NCBI RefSeq assembly: GCF_018619475.1
Contig: NZ_JAHFZG010000009.1
Span: 1-64,000, forward strand
Reading direction: 5' to 3'
Length of the DNA: 64,000 nt
Source: Rhodomicrobium sp. Az07
GTDB lineage: Bacteria; Pseudomonadota; Alphaproteobacteria; Rhizobiales; Rhodomicrobiaceae
Below are positions 18,839-26,326 of this stretch, piece by piece. Position 1 is the first letter of the stretch; each line of letters opens with the position of its first letter. Position numbers and translations under genes: made by a program. Under the pieces are notes generated by a model that had not been told where the DNA came from, ran no database searches, and worked only from the letters and a program-made list of their open reading frames with translations.

Positions 18839-19451
18839 ATTACACTCACCGGATCAAGACATCTGATTTTTCATTTATTTCGAGCAGTGATCGCCTTCGT
18901 TGTTATTGATCACCCGCCTTCCCGTAAGCCATCTTCCCAATTGGCCTGCCTTCTTCCGGAGGTGCCGGAACCAGGGCGGCGGACTTCCTTTAAGCCAGCG
19001 TGAACGGTTAGCCCTGCGAGCAAGGTGCCATACCGGGAACCGAGCATAAGCTGATCTCCGCGAGGCCCTTCGCCCCCTGAGTGAGAATGGCCGATTGTCA
19101 TGACCACTCAACACCGCAAGGCCGATAAAGCTTCATCTGGATTTGAGAGGAAAAGCCCTTCTCTCGGAAGAATGCCTGCCGCATCCAATCATTCAGGCCA
19201 AACCCAACGCCGGTCCGGCTCCGCCGGCTCCTCCGCGCTGACCGCCTTTCCCGGGTTCTCGCCTTTCGCTTCGGCGCCCATGTGGGTGAGACGACCCGAC
19301 TTTCCTTTGAGATTTGATTGCTGAAGTTCCTTGTAAAAGGAACCATCGCACAACTTCAGGATTAGCTGCGTAACGGCAGTCACTGATCGCAGACGCCGCG
19401 CGCGCAAACCCGGTCCGCCCAGGCGCCGGAAATCCTGTCGAGGAGAGGTCC
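18839..19451 (+). other. Long intergenic stretch, no convincing gene
   Basis: 612 bases between the divergent DUF992 and catalase genes. Short minus-strand frames exist, the most protein-like being about 19189-19383 from a GTG (contains FYKELQQSNLKGKSGRLTHM), but it has no ribosome site and no recognisable family. The catalase promoter presumably lies in the last 100 bases. Confidence 0.5.
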
Positions 19452-20429
19452 ATGTTTCACCACGTCAAGGAATTGCAGTTCAACGCTCGAGTTTCCAAGC
19501 CCGACCCGAAATTCGCAGCACTGCTGCTCGAGCAGTTCGGAGGGCCTAATGGCGAGCTGAAGGCCGCAATGCAATACTTCACCCAGTCCTTCGCCGCACG
19601 AAAGCCCTATCCGGATAAGTATGACCTCCTCATGGACATCGCCACAGAGGAGTTCAGCCACCTCGAAATCGTGGGCGCGACAATCACCATGCTTCTTGAT
19701 GGCATCAATGGCGAGTTGAAGGATGCCGCCTCGGCGAGCCCGATCATGAGACTCACCCAAGGGTCCACGGGCAAGGAGGACGTGTTGCATGAGGCGCTTA
19801 CCAATCCGGCCTTTCTCGTTGAGACGGGCGGTGGTCCGAGCGTTACGAATTCGCAAGGCGTGCCATGGAGCGGCACTTATGTGAACGCAAATGGCGATCT
19901 GACTGTGGACTTACGTTCCAACATGGCCGCGGAGAGCCGCGCAAAGATCACGTACGAGTATCTCCTTAAGTTCACCGAAGACCCCTTTGTGCGCGAAACG
20001 CTCCGCTTTCTCATGACGCGCGAGATCGCGCATTTCCAGATGTTCGGCGCCGCCCTCGAAACCATCCAGCCGAATTTCCCACCCGGCGTGCTCCAGGGCG
20101 ATCCGCGACATACGCATACTTACTTCAACATGTCGAATGGCGCTGATGCTCGCGGCCCGTGGAACGAGGGACAGGGGCCGTGGGGTTCGGGCGAATCCTG
20201 GGAGTACGTCAACGATCCCAAGAAACACATCGTCGATACGCAGGGGGAGATCGACCACCGGCCGCACAATGCAGGCATTACTGAAGATCAGGTGAAGGAG
20301 AAGAACGAATCTCTCTCGCGCATTCGAAGCGAGGAAGTGAAGGCCAAGACGGCGACACCGACGCAATGGTCGTCCTATCCGCAAGAGACAGTGGAAAGCC
20401 CGATGAAGCCACAGCAGACGCAGCCTTGA
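19452..20429 (+). CDS. Manganese (non-haem) catalase
   Basis: 325 aa. Removes hydrogen peroxide using a dimanganese centre. The four-helix bundle ligands are recognisable: Glu35 (NGELKAAMQY), Glu67 and His70 (TEEFSHLE), Glu161 (AESRAK) and His194 in the second ExxH (REIAHFQMF). The active-site region GVPWSGTYVNANGDL and the N-terminus MFHHVKELQF are typical. The C-terminal Glu/Lys-rich tail (about 50 residues) is a variable extension. A GGAGAGG ribosome site precedes the ATG. Surrounding sequence contains gene remnants, so acquisition by transfer is possible. Confidence 0.93.
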   Translation: MFHHVKELQFNARVSKPDPKFAALLLEQFGGPNGELKAAMQYFTQSFAARKPYPDKYDLLMDIATEEFSHLEIVGATITMLLDGINGELKDAASASPIMRLTQGSTGKEDVLHEALTNPAFLVETGGGPSVTNSQGVPWSGTYVNANGDLTVDLRSNMAAESRAKITYEYLLKFTEDPFVRETLRFLMTREIAHFQMFGAALETIQPNFPPGVLQGDPRHTHTYFNMSNGADARGPWNEGQGPWGSGESWEYVNDPKKHIVDTQGEIDHRPHNAGITEDQVKEKNESLSRIRSEEVKAKTATPTQWSSYPQETVESPMKPQQTQP

Positions 20430-20444
20430 CCCCGCATCATCCCC

Positions 20445-20470
20445 AGTCCGCTCGTCAAAACGAGCGGACT
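20445..20470 (+). terminator. Strong hairpin after the catalase gene
   Basis: Perfect 11-base stem with arms AGTCCGCTCGT and ACGAGCGGACT around the loop CAAA, starting 16 bases after the catalase stop. No T-tract follows, so it may act as an RNA 3' stabiliser or a Rho-assisted terminator. Confidence 0.6.
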
Positions 20471-20869
20471 GTGATGGACCTACCCTCGCGGCGGTCATCA
20501 CCTATTACACTGATCCGCGTTACTGCTGGAGCTGGGGCTTCGAGCCACAATGGCGGCGGCTACGTTATGCGTATGCCGGGCGTCCGGCGTGACGGATTCG
20601 CATGCGCGGTATGATTGGCGTGTGGTCGACCTTCTCCGATCACCTTAATCGCATCAGAGCTGCAATCGCCTCAAGCAGGAGAGGCCTATCTGCGGCTGCT
20701 GCGTGAGGCCATTATGATCAAAGGCCGTCACATCGCGCGGCCCGAAGTCCTGGCCGATTGCGCCGCGGAGTGCGCGTCAAGGCATTTCCGCAGCTATTCG
20801 ATGTCGGGCGATGGCATGTTCGCAGGGGAAAAGGGAGTGCTCGCCCTCGCAAGGCGCGCTTTTCTCTGA
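20471..20869 (+). pseudogene. Decayed DsbA-family (SpxH/FrnE-like) thiol oxidoreductase
   Basis: Three pieces of one protein appear in order but in different frames. From about 20490: VITYYTDPRYCWSWGFEPQW, the thioredoxin-fold N-terminus with the redox CxxC replaced by a single Cys (YCWSW). From about 20590: IRMRGMIGVWSTFSDHLNRI. From about 20660 to the stop at 20867-20869: AGEAYLRLLREAIMIKGRHI followed by ARPEVLADCAAE. This is the layout of DsbA-like proteins of the SpxH/FrnE type, but the internal section is shortened, there are at least two frameshifts and no start codon is visible. It is a non-functional remnant. Confidence 0.7.
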
Positions 20870-20886
20870 GATGTCAGGGGGATGGA

Positions 20887-20961
<75 letters not shown>

Positions 20962-21150
20962 GATGCGCGGGAACCTGCCACAGCCGCCGCCAAGGTGCAA
21001 GACCTCATAAGCGATCGTGTCAGGCAATTCGCCGCGATTTCGCCTCAACGGTTCGTTCGGCGGCTTCAGGGCGACGGAACGCAGCGACAAACGCTGCGTC
21101 CCCGCTCGCATCGGGGGTGGCGGACAACCCCACGATGCCCCGACGACAGC

Positions 21151-22566
21151 CTATCCGGCGAAGAAGATCGCCGTCATCAGCAGGAGCGGCGGGATCATGA
21201 AGGCTCCCGACCACAGCATGAAGCCGAAGAAGCTCGGCATCTTGATGCCCTGATGCTCCGCGATGGCGCGAACCATGAAGTTCGGCGCGTTGCCGATATA
21301 GGTGAGCGCGCCCATGAAGACCGCGCCCGCCGATATGGCGGCAAGCGTCGAAGCGAGCGGACCGGCGAGCGCCACCGGGTCGCCGCCCGCCGCGTTGAAG
21401 AACACGAGATAGGACGGCGCGTTGTCGAGGAAGCTCGAAAGCAGGCCCGTCAGCCAGAAATAGGCGACGTGATTCGGTGCCTCCGTGCTGCCGAGAGCCG
21501 CAAACAGCGGCGCGGCCGCCCCCTGTTCGCCCGCTTTCAGGATCGCGATCGCCGGGACGATGGTCACGAAGATGGCGGCGAACAGTTTCGCGACTTCCAG
21601 CACCGGCGCCCAATTGAACTCGTTCTGTCTGCGCGCCTTGAGCGGCGTGAGCGCAAGGGACAGCACGGCCAGCATGACGAGCGCCCCGTCGCGGACGAGG
21701 CTTTCGCCGCGCACCTCGACGCCCGCGACATCCACCGGGCCAATAAAGGTCGCGCCGCTTGCCGCCACGGCTACGACCACACAGGCGATCAGCGGCAGGT
21801 TCACGATGCCCCATATTTTCAGGCCCTCGCCGGGCCTGTGCTCGCGCGGCGGTTCGGTTTTGTAATAGCGCCGGTCGACGATGTAGAACCAGCCGAGAAG
21901 GATCGTCACGAGCAATAGCGTATGCGGCCACAGATGCAGGAAAGGCCAGGAAAAGGGCACGCCTTTCAGATAGCCGAGGAACAGCGGCGGATCGCCGAGC
22001 GGAGTGAGCGCCCCGCCGACATTGCAGACGAGGAAGATGAAGAAGACGACGAGATGAACCTGATGCGAGCGGCTGCGGTTCGCGCGCATCAGCGGGCGGA
22101 TGAAGACCATCGCCGCGCCCGTCGTGCCGACGAAGCTGGCAAGGCCGGTTCCGGCGGCCATGATCGCGGTATTCTGGCCGGGCGAACCGCTGAGGCTGCC
22201 ACCGAGCCAGATGCCCCCCGCGATGGTGTAGAGCGAGCCGATCAGCACAATGAACGGGATGTATTCGAGCAGCGCCACGTCGAGCAACTGATGGAGCGCG
22301 GAAGACGAACCATAGGCACCGGCAAAAGGCACCAGAAAGAGCAGTCCCCAGACGAGCGCGACAAGCCCCTGCCGCCGATGCCAGAAATGGGGCGCGACCA
22401 TTGGCAGGATAGCAAGCGACAGGAGCACGCCCGCGAACGGCAGACACCACAAGAGGCTCAGGCCCGCGCCATCGAGCGCCGGCCCGGCGGCCATTGCAGG
22501 CGTCGGCCCCGCGAGCAGGCCGATGGCCGCGATGCTACGGAAAAGAAGTCTGGGCAAATTTTGCAT
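21151..22566 (-). CDS. Sodium:proton antiporter, NhaD/ion-transporter superfamily
   Basis: 471 aa from the ATG at 22566, which starts a hydrophobic leader (LLFRSIAAIGLLAGPTPAMA). About twelve membrane segments follow. Family signatures include IVLIGSLYTIAGGIWLGG, the paired re-entrant segments TGLASFVGTTGAAMVFIRPL and CNVGGALTPLGDPPLFLGYL, and in the second half GLLSSFLDNAPSYLVFFN and GALTYIGNAPNFMVRAIAE. The conserved Asp in GDPP and in LDNAP suit a cation-coupled carrier. It is divergent from msrB with 141 bases between starts. Confidence 0.85.
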   Translation of the reverse strand: MQNLPRLLFRSIAAIGLLAGPTPAMAAGPALDGAGLSLLWCLPFAGVLLSLAILPMVAPHFWHRRQGLVALVWGLLFLVPFAGAYGSSSALHQLLDVALLEYIPFIVLIGSLYTIAGGIWLGGSLSGSPGQNTAIMAAGTGLASFVGTTGAAMVFIRPLMRANRSRSHQVHLVVFFIFLVCNVGGALTPLGDPPLFLGYLKGVPFSWPFLHLWPHTLLLVTILLGWFYIVDRRYYKTEPPREHRPGEGLKIWGIVNLPLIACVVVAVAASGATFIGPVDVAGVEVRGESLVRDGALVMLAVLSLALTPLKARRQNEFNWAPVLEVAKLFAAIFVTIVPAIAILKAGEQGAAAPLFAALGSTEAPNHVAYFWLTGLLSSFLDNAPSYLVFFNAAGGDPVALAGPLASTLAAISAGAVFMGALTYIGNAPNFMVRAIAEHQGIKMPSFFGFMLWSGAFMIPPLLLMTAIFFAG

Positions 22567-22707
22567 TGAGGAATTATCTCGGCGCGGGGCAGGGGATGAC
22601 GGCGATTTGAAAGCAGAGCGGGCCGCCCCCGAAGCGTCGCCCTCTTCAAAAAACCTAACGGTCTCCACATAACACATTCAAGAAAAATGCGAGAGGAGGT
22701 CGGGTCG

Positions 22708-23112
22708 ATGACCGAGCGCATGATGAAAAGCGATGCGGAGTGGCGTGAGAAACTGACGCCCGAGCAATACAAGGTTACGCGGCAGCACGGCACGGAGCGG
22801 GCGGCTTCGAGCCCGTTGAACGACGAGAAGCGGGCAGGCGTCTTCGCGTGCGTCTGTTGCGGCGCGCCGCTTTTTACCTCGGACGCGAAATATGAGTCCG
22901 GGTCCGGCTGGCCAAGCTTCACCGGCCCCATCGAGCAGGACGCGGTTACAACGCACGAGGATCATTCCTTCATGATGAACCGGACCGAGGTGCGTTGCGC
23001 GCGCTGCGACGCGCATCTTGGCCACGTCTTCCCGGACGGGCCGCGTCCAACGGGGTTGCGCTACTGCATGAACGGGGTTGCGCTCGATTTTCAGCCGACC
23101 GGTAGCGAATGA
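22708..23112 (+). CDS. msrB: Peptide-methionine (R)-S-oxide reductase
   Basis: 134 aa from the ATG at 22708, chosen because a consensus GAGGAGG lies 8-9 bases upstream; an earlier in-frame ATG at 22687 precedes the ribosome site. It reduces the R epimer of methionine sulfoxide. Two zinc CxxC pairs (FACVCCGAPL and RCARCDAHLGH) and the catalytic cysteine in GLRYCMNG near the C-terminus are present, as are SGSGWPSF and HVFPDGP. Confidence 0.95.
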   Translation: MTERMMKSDAEWREKLTPEQYKVTRQHGTERAASSPLNDEKRAGVFACVCCGAPLFTSDAKYESGSGWPSFTGPIEQDAVTTHEDHSFMMNRTEVRCARCDAHLGHVFPDGPRPTGLRYCMNGVALDFQPTGSE

Positions 23113-23237
23113 GCGGCGACTGCAATTCGCACTTCGCCCCATCGCTGGCGCGGGTTGCAGTCTCTCCGACGGCATATCCCGTCGCATGAGTTGGATCAGC
23201 CATAGCCTTGCGAGTCGCATCGCGGTAGACACGTTTG

Positions 23238-23816
23238 ATGCGACCGGCGAGTGCAGACCTAGAAAACCGTCTTACATCCCTTATAGCAGGTGATGCCGGG
23301 CGCATGCGCCTGCTGGAAAAGGTGCAAGCCCTGCATCTCCCTGACTGTTGGATCGGGGCAGGATTTGTTCGCGCTGCCGTTTGGGATTACCTTCATGGTC
23401 GCCTAGCGACTGCCCCAACGGATGATGTCGATGTGATTTGGTTCGACAGGAAGAGGGCCGCCGCAACGGTCGACAGTGAAATAGAGGCCCAACTGAAGGC
23501 CGTTGAACCATCCATCGACTGGTCGGTAAAGAACCAAGCCCGCATGCACCTGCGCAATGGCGATGAGCCATACATCTCAGCCAAGGATGCTGTGAGCCGA
23601 TGGCCTGAAACAGCGACCGCGATCGCGCTGCGACTGACGGATCGCAGCGTGGAGATCATGGCCCCGTTCGGCATCGATGACCTATTTTCCCTGACCGTCA
23701 GGCCGACGCCCGCATTCATCGGCGAAAAATTGCCTATCTTCCGAAGGCGCGTACAGGAAAAGCGATGGCTTGAGCGCTGGCCCCGACTGATTTTAGCCAG
23801 TGAGTTTGCCGCGTGA
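23238..23816 (+). CDS. Nucleotidyltransferase family protein (NTP_transf_6/DUF925)
   Basis: 192 aa from the ATG at 23238. The N-terminal part has the pol-beta-like pattern of this family: LPDCWIGAGFVRAAVWDYLHG, then DDVDVIWFD with the acidic pair, followed by WSVKNQARMHLRNGDEPY, a conserved family segment, and FGIDDLFSLTVRPTPAF. Family members are uncharacterised putative nucleotidyltransferases. The gene stands alone after msrB with 125 bases between them. Confidence 0.85.
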   Translation: MRPASADLENRLTSLIAGDAGRMRLLEKVQALHLPDCWIGAGFVRAAVWDYLHGRLATAPTDDVDVIWFDRKRAAATVDSEIEAQLKAVEPSIDWSVKNQARMHLRNGDEPYISAKDAVSRWPETATAIALRLTDRSVEIMAPFGIDDLFSLTVRPTPAFIGEKLPIFRRRVQEKRWLERWPRLILASEFAA

Positions 23817-23919
23817 CGTCGCAATGGCGTCACAAACTTTGTCCAGCGAAGTCATGATAGGGTGGATCACCGGGCTTCATTCGATTTGCTTGGCCCTGAC
23901 GACGCGATCGCCGCACGCC

Positions 23920-24195
23920 TCATACGTGGAAGACCCACCCAGACGCTCGCGCTGTTTTTTCCACATCGTTCGCCGCTCGTTCGCGCAACCCGAAACGCGC
24001 CCCATGGCGGTACCAAATATCTCGCAATAACAGGCCGTTGCAGGAGCGCAAGCGAGACGCTGCCATCGCGCTTTTGGACAGGTTGCAGCGGTGCGAGACA
24101 ACTTTCCCCAGCTTGTAGACAGCGGCGACAGGTGCCTTGTTAAGCTCGCGGCGATGCCACAAGATGACTTCAGTTCGGGTTGAAGCAACAAGCAA
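23920..24195 (-). CDS. Possible small gene or gene remnant, unknown
   Basis: A 91-codon minus-strand frame from a TTG at 24195 reads with protein-like composition: EVILWHRRELNKAPVAAVYK, then NGLLLRDIWYRHGARFGLRE and AANDVEKTARASGWVF. Codon use is ordinary for this genome, but there is no ribosome site or ATG and no family I recognise. It may be the C-terminal part of a lost gene. Confidence 0.3.
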   Translation of the reverse strand: MLVASTRTEVILWHRRELNKAPVAAVYKLGKVVSHRCNLSKSAMAASRLRSCNGLLLRDIWYRHGARFGLRERAANDVEKTARASGWVFHV

Positions 24196-24634
24196 AAGGC
24201 ACTTCGCAGCCGTGCGACAGTGCCGTTCCCGAATGCGAAAGCCTCCTGCTGCCGCTTAAGCGGGGAGCATCCCCGCGACTGGGATGCGGCGGCAGCCTTT
24301 TCGCTGGTGATCTCGCGAAAGGCCGGTCTGCGCCGCGCCTTGTTGCATCCGCGCGCCAGCGACAGGAGCGTTTTCGAGTGAAGTGGATGCCGGCTCCGCG
24401 TGGACAAGGCGCGTCGGCACGGAGGGCGGGGGGCCATCGTCACGATGGCCCCCGAAGCGTTCCTTTGGTGAGGCCGACATGTGAGGAACGCGTCCGGCGT
24501 GCATTGACGCGGCCGGCACCGCCCGGCGATGATGAGCGCAAGAGATGCGCAACTCCAAATCCCCGCGTTCCGTCGCCATCTTCCGGAAACCCGCAAGCGA
24601 ACACGTGCAGTCGAACTCCCACCGGTGAACAGTC
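24196..24634 (+). other. Non-coding stretch with several stable hairpins (candidate structured RNA)
   Basis: No convincing gene. On the plus strand an 8-base stem (GCTGCCGC at 24248-24255 with GCGGCAGC at 24289-24296) encloses a second hairpin (GCGGGG/CCCCGC with loop AGCAT, 24260-24276) and is followed by CCTTTT, like an intrinsic terminator. A separate perfect 11-base stem with loop TCA occupies 24429-24453 (arms GGGGGCCATCG and CGATGGCCCCC). It could be a small RNA with terminator or a leader of rarA; I could not match it to RNase P RNA, SRP RNA or tmRNA. Confidence 0.4.
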
Positions 24635-25999
24635 ATGGCCAAACCGCGCTCCTCCTCCCCGACGCCCGAAGGCGCGACGCTGTTCGAAAGCGTGCCTCCG
24701 TCGCCCGCTGCGCTGGCCTCGCGACCGCTGCCCGACCGGCTTCGACCCGCTTCCCTTGGCGACGTGATCGGGCAGGAGCATCTCCTTGGCGAGGGCGGGC
24801 CGCTGCGCCGGATCGCAGACGGCGAGGCGCCGCGCTCCATGATCTTCTGGGGGCCGCCCGGCACGGGCAAGACCACCGTCGCGCGGCTGATGGCGAAGGG
24901 CGCGGGCGCGCATTTCGAACAGCTTTCGGCGATCTTTTCCGGCGTGGCTGATCTGCGGAAGGTGTTCGACGCCGCGAAGGATCGCCAGCGCTTCGGACAG
25001 GGCACGATCCTGTTCGTGGACGAAATCCATCGCTTCAATCGCTCGCAGCAGGACTCGTTTCTGCCTTTCGTCGAGGACGGCACCATCATCCTTATCGGCG
25101 CGACGACGGAAAACCCGTCCTTCGAACTCAACGGCGCGCTTCTTTCCCGCGCAAAGGTGCTCGTCTTCAGGCGGCTGACGGATGAGAACATCGCGCAGCT
25201 TCTCGCCCGCGCGGAGAGCGTGCTCGGCAAGACGCTGCCGCTGACGCCGGACGCGCGCGGCGCGCTGGTCGGCATGGCGGACGGCGACGGGCGCACCGCG
25301 CTCAACCTCACGGAAGATGTGTTCGCCACCGGCCGCGATCCGTCGCACCCCATCGACACCGCCGAACTGACCGAGATCGTCCAGCGCCGCGCGCCGCTCT
25401 ATGACAAGAACCGCGACGGCCATTACGACCTCATCAGCGCGCTGCACAAGGCGGTGCGCGGCTCCGACCCTGACGCGGCGCTCTACTGGTTCTGCCGCAT
25501 GATCGATGGCGGGGAGGCGCCGCTTTACCTCGCGCGGCGCATGGTGCGCATGGCGGTGGAGGACATCGGGCTTGCCGATCACAACGCGCTCGTGCAGGCG
25601 ATTGCCGCAAAGGATGCCTATGATTTCCTCGGCAGCCCCGAAGGCGAACTCGCGCTGGCGCAATGCGTCGTCTATCTCGCCACTGCGCCGAAATCGAACG
25701 CGGCCTACAAGGCTTACGGTGCGGCGATGCGCTATGCGAAGGAGAGCGGTTCGCTGCCTCCGCCGAAGCATATCCTCAACGCGCCGACGAAGCTCATGAA
25801 GAGCGAGGGCTACGGCGAAGGTTACGTCTACGACCATGCGACGGAAGAGGGCGTGTCGGGGCAGAACTATTTCCCGGACGGGCTCGACCGCGCCGAGTTT
25901 TATCACCCGCGCGGGCGCGGCTACGAGGCGCGCATCGAAGAGCGGCTGCGCGCGTGGGCCGAGGTGCGGCGCGAGGTAGCGGCGCGGGGCGGGAGATAG
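24635..25999 (+). CDS. rarA: Replication-associated recombination protein A (AAA+ ATPase)
   Basis: 454 aa, usual length. Works at stalled replication forks, with clamp-loader-like ATPase activity. Walker A GPPGTGKT at residues 73-80, Walker B FVDEIHRFNRSQQDSFLP, sensor GATTENPSFELNGALLSR, and the C-terminal oligomerisation region with LYWFCRMIDGGEAPLYLARR and VEDIGLADHNAL are all intact. It converges on the S4-domain gene with only 18 bases between stops. Confidence 0.95.
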   Translation: MAKPRSSSPTPEGATLFESVPPSPAALASRPLPDRLRPASLGDVIGQEHLLGEGGPLRRIADGEAPRSMIFWGPPGTGKTTVARLMAKGAGAHFEQLSAIFSGVADLRKVFDAAKDRQRFGQGTILFVDEIHRFNRSQQDSFLPFVEDGTIILIGATTENPSFELNGALLSRAKVLVFRRLTDENIAQLLARAESVLGKTLPLTPDARGALVGMADGDGRTALNLTEDVFATGRDPSHPIDTAELTEIVQRRAPLYDKNRDGHYDLISALHKAVRGSDPDAALYWFCRMIDGGEAPLYLARRMVRMAVEDIGLADHNALVQAIAAKDAYDFLGSPEGELALAQCVVYLATAPKSNAAYKAYGAAMRYAKESGSLPPPKHILNAPTKLMKSEGYGEGYVYDHATEEGVSGQNYFPDGLDRAEFYHPRGRGYEARIEERLRAWAEVRREVAARGGR

Positions 26000-26017
26000 C
26001 CGCGTGACGACTACAGC

Positions 26018-26326
26018 TTATCGCTCGCGTTCGCCGTTCGGTAAGGGCGACGGCGGCAGGGCCAGACGCTCGCAATAGAGCGCGGCGGCTTCCTCGGGAG
26101 GCCCGCGCCGCTCGCCGATGCCGCGTATCTCGATCACGCGCACATCTCCGAACAGACTTGCCGTCAGCACGTCGCCGCACTTGATGCAGGTTGCAGCTTT
26201 CACGACGCGTTGACGATTGACCCGGATGCAGCCTTCCTCGATCAATTTCGCGGCGAGGCTGCGCGATTTCACGAACCGCGCATGCCACAGCCACTTGTCG
26301 AGGCGCTGCTCGTCCGGTGCCGTCAA
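26018..26326 (-). CDS. S4-domain RNA-binding protein (Hsp15-like)
   Basis: 102 aa. S4 domain at residues about 8-70: QRLDKWLWHARFVKSRSLAAKLIEEGCIRVNRQRVVKA...GDVLTASLFGDVRVIEI, close to Hsp15/HslR, which binds stalled 50S subunits carrying nascent chains. Its ATG overlaps the helicase stop as ATGA (26323-26326), so it is translationally coupled to an RNA-helicase-like gene, supporting a joint RNA role. Confidence 0.9.
   Translation of the reverse strand: MTAPDEQRLDKWLWHARFVKSRSLAAKLIEEGCIRVNRQRVVKAATCIKCGDVLTASLFGDVRVIEIRGIGERRGPPEEAAALYCERLALPPSPLPNGERER

Noticed and set aside
23877-24596. A 239-codon minus-strand frame in the gap before rarA
   Set aside because: Arg/Cys/Ser-rich without domain pattern, and it covers the hairpin region; not a credible protein.
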